64,000 bases of DNA from Histomonas meleagridis. Its lineage: Eukaryota > Parabasalia > Tritrichomonadida > Dientamoebidae. This document shows, one piece after another, positions 19,993 through 30,707 of this stretch. Where the stretch lies: assembly GCA_020186115.1 (NCBI GenBank), contig WSYJ01000086.1, forward strand, positions 186,001-250,000, written 5' to 3'. Both the position numbers and the translations under genes were made by a program. Below the pieces are notes generated by a model. It did not search any database. It saw only the letters and a program-made list of their open reading frames with translations, and was not told the origin of the DNA. The stretch's first letter is position 1; the number at the start of each line of letters is the position of its first letter.

Positions 19993-21264
19993 CTAAGCAT
20001 TGTTCATTTGGTTCACAAAGTTCTTGAAGTCGTTAAAGTTATTGTTCATCAAAGTATCACCAAGTCTCAAGTAAGTGAAAGTTGATAATCCTTGGTAAAC
20101 CCAAGATTTGATTTGGTTGTATGCAGTCCAATCATATCTTTCAAGAGCGTTTTCACCTTCAAACTTAAGTCCAGCATTCTTAGTATCTCTTAAGATTTGT
20201 GAAACAAGTGCTGGTGGGTTACTTCCTGCGTTGTAATCTTCACCAGTCATTTCAAGGCATGTGAAGCAAACTTCGATGTTATATTGTTTGAACATATTAA
20301 TGATTGTTTGATAACCATCATAATCCCAAATGTTATAATAACCTGCAGTGAGTTCAGCACAGTGACAGGCTGATGTATAGTGCCAATGAATACCAGAAAT
20401 CTTGCAAGAAAGTCGAAGGTTATTGCCAAAGATTTCACGTGCATCCTTTAAAACGTTTGCACCATGTTCAACAAGAAGATTAGCATACCATTTGTTAAAG
20501 AATTTTCCATATTCAATGTTCCAACCATTGCTCCAATATGATGAACCTCCTGGACGAACATTATAATCACCTGTATCTGTTGGTGGTGAATCCCATTCTG
20601 GATGACCTGCAGCAGCTGCGGCTTGTTTGAACTTATTCTTCATCATTGGATCATAGCATTGATATGCACCACATCCTGAATATGACCATCTGTCAAGTTG
20701 ATATGATGGATAACGAAGTTCACCACATGGTCCTGCACCAACTTCGATTTCGACAATTGTTCCATCGTTAATTAAATCAATGAATTCATCTCTGAATGCG
20801 ACCATGAAGTCATGATACATTTGAAGTGGCGTTCTGTTATTAATTGTGATATCATCATAAGCAAATGAAATATATTCAGAGTCAGTCTTACCAAGAACAT
20901 CAACGAAATATGGTTGAACTGAACCTTGGAAAACAAAATCTGGAATTGGGATATTGCATGAATCACCAACATTACCACCACAACGATGGAATGACATAAC
21001 TGGAATAATTTTGAGTCCTTTGTTCTTCATCATATTGAATACTGTTCTATAACCTGAGAACTTGTAATTCTTTTGTGTTTGTTCACAAAGACCCCACCAA
21101 ACATCGATCATAATACCTCTAACACCTGCGCCTTGAAGTTGCCCGAACCAATATTCATATTTTCCTGAGTCAAGAAGGTTTTGATATGAATCAAACATTA
21201 CAAGTGGTGCCATGACGAAAACGTCACACCCTGAGAATGCACTAGCGAATAATAATGCAAACAT
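19993..21264 (-). CDS. Secreted beta-amylase (GH14)
   Basis: 423 residues from the ATG at 21264; the frame is open three codons further to a TTG, but the ATG gives a clean signal peptide (MFALLFASAFSGCDVFV). GH14 landmarks are all present: GIMIDVWWGLCE, the catalytic acid in GAGPCGELRYPSY (about E182), GIHWHYTSACHCAELTAGYYN, LEMTGED, and the catalytic base in EGENALERYD (about E371). Beta-amylase releases maltose from the non-reducing ends of alpha-1,4-glucans. Trichomonads feed on host glycogen, so a secreted role in glycogen breakdown is likely. Length is near the catalytic core of plant enzymes, without a starch-binding domain. Codon bias suggests good expression. Confidence 0.95.
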   Translation of the reverse strand: MFALLFASAFSGCDVFVMAPLVMFDSYQNLLDSGKYEYWFGQLQGAGVRGIMIDVWWGLCEQTQKNYKFSGYRTVFNMMKNKGLKIIPVMSFHRCGGNVGDSCNIPIPDFVFQGSVQPYFVDVLGKTDSEYISFAYDDITINNRTPLQMYHDFMVAFRDEFIDLINDGTIVEIEVGAGPCGELRYPSYQLDRWSYSGCGAYQCYDPMMKNKFKQAAAAAGHPEWDSPPTDTGDYNVRPGGSSYWSNGWNIEYGKFFNKWYANLLVEHGANVLKDAREIFGNNLRLSCKISGIHWHYTSACHCAELTAGYYNIWDYDGYQTIINMFKQYNIEVCFTCLEMTGEDYNAGSNPPALVSQILRDTKNAGLKFEGENALERYDWTAYNQIKSWVYQGLSTFTYLRLGDTLMNNNFNDFKNFVNQMNNA

Positions 21265-21590
21265 AATTGACAATGAAGTGAGTTCTTCCTTCTACCTCCT
21301 GTGAGGTGAATTCAATGGAAAGCAGGTAGATTTTCAATGCATTCAAATTTGTAAACACAACTTTTAAGTGAAGCCGGTTTTCACATACAATTTTTCTTTA
21401 CACCTCCAAAAGCAACAGCCAAGTAGAAGGCTTCATCGAAGTCATACATACAAACGCACATATGTATAATATTCTTTAATGTTCATATTTTGAAAAAATC
21501 CAAAACAAAAATTTAACTTTTTCTAATCATTTGAGTATCACCAGAAGATTTAAACGAAATAACAAAAAACAAATGAAATTTCAATACATT
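21265..21590. other. Intergenic, GC-richer, upstream of beta-amylase
   Basis: Bases 21290-21470 contain pyrimidine-rich and AGC-rich stretches. On the minus strand TTCATTGTCAATT directly precedes the amylase ATG and may supply the initiator. No gene recognised. Confidence 0.4.
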
Positions 21591-24500
21591 TTATTTTTTA
21601 AGTCGAATAGACTCAACGTTAAACAAATCCTTTCTGTAGCTCTCCGAAATTTTGAATTCTTTTTCTGACAACAAATCCTTTATATCCTTCGTCACCACCA
21701 CTGTACCCAGCGGCGCATCCAACACAACATCTTCTGCCAAATCTATAGCATTACCTACAATTCTGTACAGAGGTATTTCCTGGTTCAATTCAATGTTACA
21801 CATTAATTCTCCTTTCGCGATACCAATTCTTGGCTGAATACTCAAGTTGAAAGTGGAATTTGGACTTTCGAAATGTTCAATTAATTCTTCGCAAAACATA
21901 ATGACTTCTTTAGCTTTATCATATAAGTCGTCATCTGATTTATTATTCTCAAATAAGTCAGTACAAGCAATGATATTTGTACCATTTGCTTTAATTGTCC
22001 TAATGAATTGGAAACTCTTTTCGATCTCTTCAAATGCATCATAAATTTTTGTTAAAGAAGAAATCAAATTTTTCGGTAACATTGAAAACACATTATTTTC
22101 AGCGCCTACAAGTTCAACGAATATAACAATTGATGAATCAGATTTATAAGTTAAACTTTTTTCTTGTTGATTTGAAAAGTTAATATTTTCTATCATTTCT
22201 TTCGGTAATAAAGCATTCATAAGTTGTTTACATTTCTCTTTAACATCATGTATCATTTGTTTTTGTGTAGTTTCAGTCTCTAAACTTTCAATTAATAAAG
22301 TAATTGAAGATAATTTATTCGTGTTTTCATCTAATAAAGGAATTAATGAAACTTTCACAAATATTGTTGAACCATTTTCTTTCATACAATATAATTGTAA
22401 TGTTTGATCTGCTTCTCTGTTTTCTGCTTGGATTTCATTAATACATGAATAAAATCGTGCTGAAAAGATTCGTTGTTTCGAATCTGTTTCAAATGAATTT
22501 GGTGTAGGGATAAACCAATTTAAAGAACGCCCTAAGATTTGATCTGGTAATAATCCAGTTAAATGTTGAAAAGATGAATTAACATTTTGTATTATTAAAT
22601 TGGAATCAACAGTTATTATTGCAAATGAAGTAGAATTAAGTATCGATTCACTTGGTGTCATTACTTTAGTTTCATTAGTATTTTCTAAGATAAAGTCCAT
22701 AAATGTTTTATTATTAACTATTGATAATGGAGGTAAAAATAACATTAATTGTTTAAAGAAGTTAAATGATACTGAATAAACATGAATATATGTTAATTCA
22801 TATATTAATAAAATTATTGTAACTATTGCTAAACCACCAACAAGTCCATAAACTCCATAAAGTTCTCTCATTGAATAACTATAAGTGATTTGATATATTG
22901 TATTTTGGAAATTACGTAAATCATCAAAAAGATATAAATCGATTAAATAAAGTATAGTAGAGAATGAAGAAGTACGAAATGTTGTACCTGTAAGAAATTC
23001 CTTAAATTTTTTCATTAATATATTCATTTTTGTATTCATACTAACACATTGTAAATATTTGGAATATGTTAAATTTTGATGAATATCACATTCATCATTT
23101 AAATAGTAACTTGAATCATCATTAAGGCCAACAATTCTTTGTAAAATTTCTAAGTTATAATCATTTAATTCATTAAGTATACTTGAATAATCAAGTGGAT
23201 CACTTTGGAATAATATACGATATGAAGTTCTATCAATGATAGATCTTAATAATGTAGAAAGTAATGTAATAATTCGAACAGAACAAAGTTCAGCCATCGA
23301 ACTTATATCTTGTAAATATCTAATAATATTTCTAGTAGATATAATTAAGAATACAAACAAAAACACTAATAATATTATTGCTACTGATGTAATAACTATA
23401 AGTCCGATATCAATTGTATCTTTCTTTTGTGATGAATGTGAGAAATTTAATGTTAATTTACCTTTAGTTTTAAGATAAATAGGATTAAATGATTCTTGAA
23501 TATCTTCATCTTTTACATTTTCTAATATCTTCAAGATTTTACTTGTATCTTTTTTAATACTTGTAAAGAATGGTAAACCCAATAAAATAAAAGCAATTAA
23601 TACTATAAATCCTAAAACAAGTGGTAATATTATAATTAATTGTGACATATATGAACCTTCTTCATCAATTTGTTGTTTTAATACTTCTGACAATTCAATA
23701 AATCGATTTGAAAATCGTGGAGTGTTTACAATAAATGGTTGAATATACTTTAACATCCCAGTAGGGTTTATATATATTAATGAAAACCTTGAAAGTAAAT
23801 CATTTAAAACTGATGTTGCATAATGAATATAACTTCTAAGACTTGAAGGGAAACCTGAAAAAGTATTAAATTCTGTAACATGGACATAAGAATTTGAAAT
23901 ATTCCCTAAAACATTTATTTGTTGTGAATATGCTTCAGCATTACTATATATAGTTCTTAATTCTTCATCTGTTTTTTCTTTTATTTCTTTATATATATCA
24001 TTTCCTGTTAAAACAGTTGTATCAAAATAAGAAGTGGAAAAATTCTCTAAATTTTGTTGTTCTTCAGTACTTGGAAATATATCATTAATCATTTGTTGTT
24101 TATCATATAATCCTTGAACCATTAAAATATCAACGGAACCTACAACAGATATATATTGTAAAGAAGTTGAAATATTTGTAATGATTGGATTAATTCTAAA
24201 GTATTGTAATAAAGGACTTGTACAATATGAACATAAGTAAATAATTATTAATGCTAAAGCAATTAATAAAATAAATTGTGAAATTCCAATAATTCTTGAA
24301 TTAGTTAAAGAATGGAATTTATAATTATCTAATGAGTTTTGTATTGTTAATCTTAATTTACTATGATTAAATAATGTTGTTGATAATTCATCATATTTCT
24401 TATTTAATCCATCTTGAAATGTTTCATACGAATCAACAGCATTTAAACTTTGTTCTGACTTTAATTCTGTTTCTGTGTTAGTGAAATAACCTTTTTGATT

Positions 24501-26240
24501 AAGGATTCCTAATTTAATATAATCTGGAAACAAATTTACAAATAAATGATATGAATGATCAACTGATTTCCTTTTACCTAATTCCATATCAGTACAAATT
24601 TTAGCAATTTTAATTGCCGAATTATAATCTCCCATTCCTTCGATTAAAAATTTACAATAAGATTCATATATTTTTTGTGAATTTGGATATTTCTCAATGG
24701 TATCTAAAAACACAGAATTTGTTTCATTTGATAAATCTGCTAATGATTTAAATGATGCCATTGTTACTGCCTTAGATTTAGATACTTCATTCCAAAATCC
24801 ACGAATTGTAGCTATTACTTTATTCGAATGTTTTTCTAATGAAGTTAATTGTTTATTACCTTCAATAGATATTGTACTTTGTCTTAAGATATGAATTCGA
24901 TGAACTTGATATATTAAATAACCTTGGAATATATTTAATTTAGGTAAATTCGATACTAATGATAAACATAAACTTAACATTTGTTGTTGACCAGGAAACA
25001 AAGATAAAATTTGTAATATATCTATTAGAATTTGTGGATGTGAATAATAATCAATAAGATATCTTATAAATGAAAAATCAATGAATAATTTACAATGATA
25101 TTTAATACCTAATCTTAAAAGCATTTTCGCATGATCAATGTTTTTAAATGTTAATGTATCAAAATATATATACTTTTCTTTATCATTTCTTGGTTCTTCA
25201 TTATTCAATATTTTTAAATTTTTATCTTTTCTAATTTTAAATGTAATTATATTAATAATCAATGATATAATAATAATACCTGCACCAATAGCTGCAACAA
25301 CTTCATTATATGTAATAGGGAAGAAATTTATTAATTTAAGTATTGATATTATACAATTATACATATAAAATAGTATTAATGATGATGATATTACCGTATA
25401 ACCATAATAAAAATGTGGGAAATATAAATAATATCGATAAACAACCATAAATAATAAAAAAATAAATATGACAAATAAATACATTAACCAATCTGCAAAT
25501 ACTTCAACTGCTGTTCCTGTAATTGCACCTAAAAATAATATAAATGACAAAATCAAATTAGGTCGTGGATCCCATCCATATGAAATACAATCAACTAAAT
25601 ATGGAGTTAATGTAAACATATATGAGGAAAAAATAAAGACACTAAAAAATGACAAAAACATAAGTATTGAAACTATGAATAAAACAATGTTTTTAAGACT
25701 TGCATCTGTTGTTAGAGCAACAAATGCTTTCCCAGAATATACTGCGGTTGGACATATAAGAACATTAACTATTATCATAGAAAATGTTTGCCATATTGCA
25801 ACTTGAAATTTTAAAAACGTCTTTTTGGCTTTGTGATAGATAACCATAAAAATGATAAATAATAACATTAAAGCATATATGATTACTAACACAAGAAATT
25901 GTGTGAAACAGCCATCAAATGTTTGATATGTCATGCCAAAATCTGCAAACTTAAGTAAAATATAAAATGCTGGATGGAAAGTATCAGAATTAATTTTCTT
26001 TGATAAAAGCATTGATGAAACAACTGAGAGCTGGATAAATTGAACTATAAAATGAAGTATAACTATTACGCTTGGTATTTTACTGTGAGTTGAACATTCT
26101 TCATATAATGGATATAAAAAATCTTCTGTAGTGAGCTTGAGCTTCCAGCTCTCAGATTCTGTGGTTGTAATGTCGTCAATACCAGATTGGCCTTTAGTCT
26201 TTTGAGAAGTTGACAATACAGTTGTTGTTACTGACGCCAT
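21591..26240 (-). CDS. Multi-span membrane protein with PAS and degenerate class III cyclase domain
   Basis: 1549 residues from ATG 26240. The N-terminal 350 residues hold many hydrophobic spans; further spans occur near residues 640, 880, 950 and 1100. A PAS domain follows (FAIITVDSNLIIQNVNSSFQHLTGL). The last 205 residues match the adenylate/guanylate cyclase fold (SSIVIFVELVGAENN to the C-terminus). Trichomonads have large families of such receptors. Key residues are altered: the first metal Asp is Glu (FVELVG for FADIVG), the second is not Asp (NGTNIIA for IGDAYMA), and the transition-state Asn/Arg segment reads GNAIDLAEDV. It is probably inactive as a cyclase or needs a partner. Ligand unknown. 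Confidence 0.85.
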   Translation of the reverse strand: MASVTTTVLSTSQKTKGQSGIDDITTTESESWKLKLTTEDFLYPLYEECSTHSKIPSVIVILHFIVQFIQLSVVSSMLLSKKINSDTFHPAFYILLKFADFGMTYQTFDGCFTQFLVLVIIYALMLLFIIFMVIYHKAKKTFLKFQVAIWQTFSMIIVNVLICPTAVYSGKAFVALTTDASLKNIVLFIVSILMFLSFFSVFIFSSYMFTLTPYLVDCISYGWDPRPNLILSFILFLGAITGTAVEVFADWLMYLFVIFIFLLFMVVYRYYLYFPHFYYGYTVISSSLILFYMYNCIISILKLINFFPITYNEVVAAIGAGIIIISLIINIITFKIRKDKNLKILNNEEPRNDKEKYIYFDTLTFKNIDHAKMLLRLGIKYHCKLFIDFSFIRYLIDYYSHPQILIDILQILSLFPGQQQMLSLCLSLVSNLPKLNIFQGYLIYQVHRIHILRQSTISIEGNKQLTSLEKHSNKVIATIRGFWNEVSKSKAVTMASFKSLADLSNETNSVFLDTIEKYPNSQKIYESYCKFLIEGMGDYNSAIKIAKICTDMELGKRKSVDHSYHLFVNLFPDYIKLGILNQKGYFTNTETELKSEQSLNAVDSYETFQDGLNKKYDELSTTLFNHSKLRLTIQNSLDNYKFHSLTNSRIIGISQFILLIALALIIIYLCSYCTSPLLQYFRINPIITNISTSLQYISVVGSVDILMVQGLYDKQQMINDIFPSTEEQQNLENFSTSYFDTTVLTGNDIYKEIKEKTDEELRTIYSNAEAYSQQINVLGNISNSYVHVTEFNTFSGFPSSLRSYIHYATSVLNDLLSRFSLIYINPTGMLKYIQPFIVNTPRFSNRFIELSEVLKQQIDEEGSYMSQLIIILPLVLGFIVLIAFILLGLPFFTSIKKDTSKILKILENVKDEDIQESFNPIYLKTKGKLTLNFSHSSQKKDTIDIGLIVITSVAIILLVFLFVFLIISTRNIIRYLQDISSMAELCSVRIITLLSTLLRSIIDRTSYRILFQSDPLDYSSILNELNDYNLEILQRIVGLNDDSSYYLNDECDIHQNLTYSKYLQCVSMNTKMNILMKKFKEFLTGTTFRTSSFSTILYLIDLYLFDDLRNFQNTIYQITYSYSMRELYGVYGLVGGLAIVTIILLIYELTYIHVYSVSFNFFKQLMLFLPPLSIVNNKTFMDFILENTNETKVMTPSESILNSTSFAIITVDSNLIIQNVNSSFQHLTGLLPDQILGRSLNWFIPTPNSFETDSKQRIFSARFYSCINEIQAENREADQTLQLYCMKENGSTIFVKVSLIPLLDENTNKLSSITLLIESLETETTQKQMIHDVKEKCKQLMNALLPKEMIENINFSNQQEKSLTYKSDSSIVIFVELVGAENNVFSMLPKNLISSLTKIYDAFEEIEKSFQFIRTIKANGTNIIACTDLFENNKSDDDLYDKAKEVIMFCEELIEHFESPNSTFNLSIQPRIGIAKGELMCNIELNQEIPLYRIVGNAIDLAEDVVLDAPLGTVVVTKDIKDLLSEKEFKISESYRKDLFNVESIRLKK

Positions 26241-26582
26241 TATTTGGCACAGAATTGAATGAGTTATTTTTAATTATTCAATGGAGTTGTCAAATATTTA
26301 ACTTTTAGAAAATATGTAACGTGTTTTCGTTTAAAAAGTGGAATAACCTCCGAAAATTCTTGGCGGGTTTCTTTGGCCCGAAATCTTTCACAGTATTTCT
26401 GTATATAAACTTCAGAAAAAATCAATATTACTTTTTTTTGAATGGAGAAATTGCCCTCGTTATTTGTCGGGTTTTTGTGTGATTTATTGATCCAAAAAGT
26501 GGGGAAATCGTGAAAATTTAGTTAACAGTCATCGTTTTAGTTACAGTCAACTTTTGCAAAAAAAAAAAATTACAAACAGTTT
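26241..26582. other. Intergenic, nothing recognised
   Basis: It lies between the cyclase-like gene start and the 3' end of the armadillo-like gene, on neither of which a further gene is seen. There is a GC-rich patch near 26360-26390. Confidence 0.5.
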
Positions 26583-27896
26583 TTATTGGCTTAGTTCTTC
26601 AATTAAAGTGTTGACCCGAAGTGAAATTATAGGATCCATGTCATCACATATGCACATAAGGCTTTCGATAGAAAGATAATTCTTTATTGCTTCAACGATT
26701 TCATTAGAATTGGAGTTCATTAGCTTTAATAGTAAAGAAACTAATGCGTAAGCATCATCTGATGTCTGTAAGCTTTCAGAGAATAAGCAAATTTCTTCAA
26801 TGAATTCATTAACTAAAAATTCGCTTATCTCGGCAATTCCATAAAAGGACACAAGGTTTGATATCAATTTTATGATGAGCATTTTGATTTCGTATGATGG
26901 GCCAATTGAAAAATTATGATAAATAATTGCCAAAACATTTTTATCTCTAAAGTAATCAAATATGCCAACAATTCCATCTGCTACTGCTACTTGAGTTAAC
27001 GAAATCAAAAAGTTTAGTAAATGTTTTTGGATAATAATCGAATCACAATTTAGAAAATCAAATGCTTTATGAATATCAATTTTTGATAACTCATTAAAAC
27101 CTGAGTCGAGTAAAACTACAAATATTTGGAAAATTAATGAAATTGTGGATATATCATTTGAAGAATTTAATAGAAAATTAAAATGTGGAAATATATTAAA
27201 AGTATTTAACATGTCATAAGAAAACTCTGAATTCTTTGTAAGATTTAATATAATTTGAAGAGACAGATTGTTTTCTTTGGGATAATTTTGGAAAACTGTT
27301 TGAAGAAACTGGAAGAAATAAGGAAAATGTGAACTGCCTAAACAATATAGATTAGAATATTTATATAAAATTTTAGAAATAATATGGATATTGTGAGGTT
27401 TAATTTGAGGAATAAGAATTTGAGATGGAATTAATCCAAGAATTTGTGATCGTATGGACTTCTTGCATGAAAGGCGTGCAAATAATTTAAGTAAAATTGG
27501 AATATTTAAAAGAATTAATTGATAATTTGATTCTATACCATGTATAAAAATCATGGGATCTATCCGATTATCATAGGTTAGAAGTATCAACGAATTTATT
27601 AACAACATGTTATTGCCAAAAAAATTGATTAAAGAAAATAATAATGTTATGGTTTTTACAGATTCATCGGAAATTAAAAAATGATACCTTGAGTGAAATT
27701 TATAAAATTCTTCTATTTTTTGCATTGGGATTATGGAAGAATCAGGAGACATTAAAAAAGCATTAAATTGTAAATAATCAAAAAAACAATTTTCGCTTTG
27801 AAATCCTAATTCCCTTCTCTCTGTTTCTTCTAAGTTGTCTTTAATATCATTTCTAAAAGTATCAATTGTTTTCTTTTTGGTTAACTTCTTATACAT
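26583..27896 (-). CDS. Armadillo/HEAT-like alpha-helical protein, function unknown
   Basis: 437 residues from ATG 27896. After a basic N-terminus (MYKKLTKKKTIDTFRNDIKD) the whole sequence consists of amphipathic helices rich in Leu, Ile and Phe in about 40-residue units (for example HLLNFLISLTQVAVADG, KMLIIKLISNLVSFYG, ISLRVNTLIEELSQ at the C-terminus). That is an armadillo-type solenoid, common in trichomonad hypothetical proteins. No catalytic motif. A binding or scaffold role is inferred only from the fold. The 250-base gap to the next minus-strand gene is not operonic. Confidence 0.7.
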   Translation of the reverse strand: MYKKLTKKKTIDTFRNDIKDNLEETERRELGFQSENCFFDYLQFNAFLMSPDSSIIPMQKIEEFYKFHSRYHFLISDESVKTITLLFSLINFFGNNMLLINSLILLTYDNRIDPMIFIHGIESNYQLILLNIPILLKLFARLSCKKSIRSQILGLIPSQILIPQIKPHNIHIISKILYKYSNLYCLGSSHFPYFFQFLQTVFQNYPKENNLSLQIILNLTKNSEFSYDMLNTFNIFPHFNFLLNSSNDISTISLIFQIFVVLLDSGFNELSKIDIHKAFDFLNCDSIIIQKHLLNFLISLTQVAVADGIVGIFDYFRDKNVLAIIYHNFSIGPSYEIKMLIIKLISNLVSFYGIAEISEFLVNEFIEEICLFSESLQTSDDAYALVSLLLKLMNSNSNEIVEAIKNYLSIESLMCICDDMDPIISLRVNTLIEELSQ

Positions 27897-28148
27897 TTGA
27901 AGATTTCACTTAGTTTAATGAGGACCTCATGCTGCAGCAAAGTTTGTTTAGGCAAAATATTAAAGATAAGGAAAAACCAAATGTATTCTCATTACTTAAT
28001 TTCATAATAACAAAAGATTGTAAAATCATTAAATTAATTTTTTTAATTATCAAAACAAAAACACAGAAATAACACATTTCTATTAAAAGACACAACTTAA
28101 TCCCTAATAAAAATCTTTTATTATTTAAACTTGTGTAATTGAGGAAAG

Positions 28149-30428
28149 TCAAATCCTTATTTTACCATAAATTTCAATTCCCGACAACATAAAAGTATTT
28201 AAATCAGAACTATTAGGCTCTGTCATCTTAATTCTCAGTTGTGTAAAAGGTTGTGATGATTGCTTTCTAACAGAGAATAAATACTCCGTAAAGGGGTGCC
28301 CCATTTCTGAGCGGTTAGTCCTTGAATCTATAACCGTCCACGTTATCCCATCGGTGGACCCCTCAAGGTCCCAGCTGACGGGGTACCCCGGACCTTGGGC
28401 GGTTTTCAGTTTGTAGGTCGTTACAAAAACTTCCATTTGGTTAAAGTCAAGCATCACCCATGGCATCGAAGAGCTGTAGGAAGAACCCCACACTGAAAAG
28501 CTCTTACTCCATTCAGGGTTAAGGAGATTTGATGGGTCTGCTGCAGTTGTTAGTTGAACTTGGTTATTAAGAGCAGGATTAGTAGAAAATTTCTTATACA
28601 AAAGATTAAACAAACCACACCATTCTCTTCCCTGCTGATATACAGTGGTATCCTTATCTTTTAAGCGTGTGTTTCCATAAAATTCGATGGTTTGTAAAAC
28701 AAGAGAATATGTATTATGCCAATTAGGACCTGTTTGAACAAGTCGAATATATTTGTATTCTGTATTGTTGTCAACATGCCAGGTATTAGATTTGCCACAC
28801 CCATGTAAAGCGTCTGTTTTTTCGACACGATGAAGATCAACCCAATTAACTTCATCATCTGAGCCTTGGATACACCATTGACGAATGTGAGGAGCATCAT
28901 CATGAAATACTGTTTGAAGTGTATAAGAGCGAAGTGTGAATGGGTGCTTTTCAAGATTGAATTGAATCCACATATTTTCCATCGGAGGCGAAGCATAATA
29001 TTCAGACTCGCTTGACTGTGGGTCAAGGATAAGCGGAAGATTTGTTGTCCCTGTAACTTTTACAATATCTGATGCAGGTTTTCCAAATACTTGTTTAATA
29101 TAAGAAAATATACCATAACTACTCTTTGTTGGGATATATGGGCAATCGTGAAATCCATGATCAGCCTTTTTTTCGTTTTGAGCTGGAAGAAATGCATTTT
29201 TAAGAGCTAATCTAAGATCGTTAATATTTGATGAAGGTTTTGAAATCATTGAGCGAAGCATTTTCGCATCAAGCTTTTCGGAAAACTTTATAAGGAAAGG
29301 TTTAAGCTTCGACTGCGCATCTTCATCTTTTTTGACGAAATCTAAAAACCAACTTGATAATTCGGAATGTAAATTTTTCAATTCTTCTGAATTGAGAACT
29401 TTAAGAACAATTTCAATGGGTATCGTTTTGAAAGCTGGATATTCAATGCACTCATTGAATTTTTGGATGATGAAGTTAACGTGCTTTGATGTGTCGAGAT
29501 TGTGGTTGTATAGCTCTCTACAAAAATAAAATACTGTTTCAATGTCAGTAAAGTCATTGATTACTTGAAGGCAAGCTTCTTTGAGTTGATCCATTTCAAG
29601 ATCTCTTGCACAAAGATATAAAAAGATTGCATTCCCTGTATTGATCTGAATTGAGTGACCATTTAGAGCTTTGGCAATTAGCTCAAAAGGACCGCTTTCT
29701 GTAAGAGGAGAAACATATGAATTTTTATGAGAAGAATTAATTAATTGGTTCCGGATTTTGGTAGAAAATTCTGCTGCTAAATAGGAATTAACTTTGATAA
29801 CGTGGTCAAGAAATTGTATTTCAAAGTCAAGAAAATTATTTTCAATTTGATGATCATACTTAAATTTACTTGGCAAGTATCTAAGGTGAGATACGTCAGT
29901 ATCGTCATCTGTAAAAACAAGCGTTTCAAGGTCATATGTTGGAGATTGACAAATAAAATCAGAAGAATTTTTAAATTGCTCCATTACACTAACCTTTGCA
30001 TCTTTGTTTACAAAAGTAACAAGTGCCATTCCTGGTTTGTTGTATTTCACTGGGTGGAAGATTTTGATTGAATCAAATTTCTTTCCAAAAAGAAGTTTAA
30101 GGGTATTTTGTGTAACACCTGGGCCTGGAAATGCAATAAAAAGAGACTTTGATATTGTTTCGTTGATTTCATCTGGTGCTGCTTCAAATTTAAGAACATA
30201 TCCATCTAAAATAATAGGATCTTCATCTCTGAGACACGCCATACCACTACCCCTTGAAGAAAATTTAACAAGCCCGTACCCTGATGAATATTGTTGTTCT
30301 GTATGATTTTCGCCTAAATAATAATGATAAAATATTTTAATATTTTCAATTTCTCCATATCTTAAAAGTTCATTTTTTATTTCGCTTAAAGTTGAACTTG
30401 GTGGTATGTGTGAAATGTAGATTTCCAT
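28149..30428 (-). CDS. RRM-RRM-BTB-F5/8C-F5/8C multidomain protein
   Basis: 759 residues from ATG 30428. Residues 1-80 form an RRM (IYISHIPPSSTLSEIKNELLRYGEIENIKIF with RNP-like GYGLVKFSS). Residues about 90-170 form a second (SLFIAFPGPGVTQNTLKLLFG, ALVTFVN). Residues about 195-290 are a BTB/POZ domain (FEIQFLDHVIKVNSYLAAEFS, FLYLCARDLEMDQLKEAC), followed by a BACK-like helical region. Two discoidin (F5/8 type C) domains fill about 425-759 (ENMWIQFNLEKHPFTLRSYTL, EVNWVDLHR, PWVMLDFNQMEVFVTTYKL, GITWTVIDSR). BTB plus discoidin proteins are common in trichomonads; RRMs in front are unusual. BTB usually mediates dimerisation or cullin-3 binding. There is no signal peptide, so it is likely cytosolic or nuclear. 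Confidence 0.85.
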   Translation of the reverse strand: MEIYISHIPPSSTLSEIKNELLRYGEIENIKIFYHYYLGENHTEQQYSSGYGLVKFSSRGSGMACLRDEDPIILDGYVLKFEAAPDEINETISKSLFIAFPGPGVTQNTLKLLFGKKFDSIKIFHPVKYNKPGMALVTFVNKDAKVSVMEQFKNSSDFICQSPTYDLETLVFTDDDTDVSHLRYLPSKFKYDHQIENNFLDFEIQFLDHVIKVNSYLAAEFSTKIRNQLINSSHKNSYVSPLTESGPFELIAKALNGHSIQINTGNAIFLYLCARDLEMDQLKEACLQVINDFTDIETVFYFCRELYNHNLDTSKHVNFIIQKFNECIEYPAFKTIPIEIVLKVLNSEELKNLHSELSSWFLDFVKKDEDAQSKLKPFLIKFSEKLDAKMLRSMISKPSSNINDLRLALKNAFLPAQNEKKADHGFHDCPYIPTKSSYGIFSYIKQVFGKPASDIVKVTGTTNLPLILDPQSSESEYYASPPMENMWIQFNLEKHPFTLRSYTLQTVFHDDAPHIRQWCIQGSDDEVNWVDLHRVEKTDALHGCGKSNTWHVDNNTEYKYIRLVQTGPNWHNTYSLVLQTIEFYGNTRLKDKDTTVYQQGREWCGLFNLLYKKFSTNPALNNQVQLTTAADPSNLLNPEWSKSFSVWGSSYSSSMPWVMLDFNQMEVFVTTYKLKTAQGPGYPVSWDLEGSTDGITWTVIDSRTNRSEMGHPFTEYLFSVRKQSSQPFTQLRIKMTEPNSSDLNTFMLSGIEIYGKIRI

Positions 30429-30707
30429 TTACAACAAAAGAAGGAATTGGTAATAAACCGTTTAATTTTTGGGGTGCACCAAATATGAGATGGCAAAAAA
30501 GTTAACCGTTTTTTTATTTGGAGTTCTTCCATTATTTTAAACAATAAGAACTTAAAGTTGAACGCAATTTATTATATTGGTGTCAAATAATAATAATATT
30601 TGATCTTATTATTCAAAATGCGTTTATTCGAAATCACAATATCAGACAATTTTATAAAATTTAAACATTTATTCATGAATATTTCTATGCAAATAATCTA
30701 TATAACG

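Noticed and set aside
25138-25806. Plus-strand ORFs inside the cyclase-like gene
   Set aside because: They are complementary to its membrane spans; AT-rich antisense gives hydrophobic shadows.
27910-28152. 80-codon minus-strand ORF between two genes
   Set aside because: It is in the 3' flank of the RRM-BTB gene, has no recognisable motif and looks like AT-rich chance sequence.
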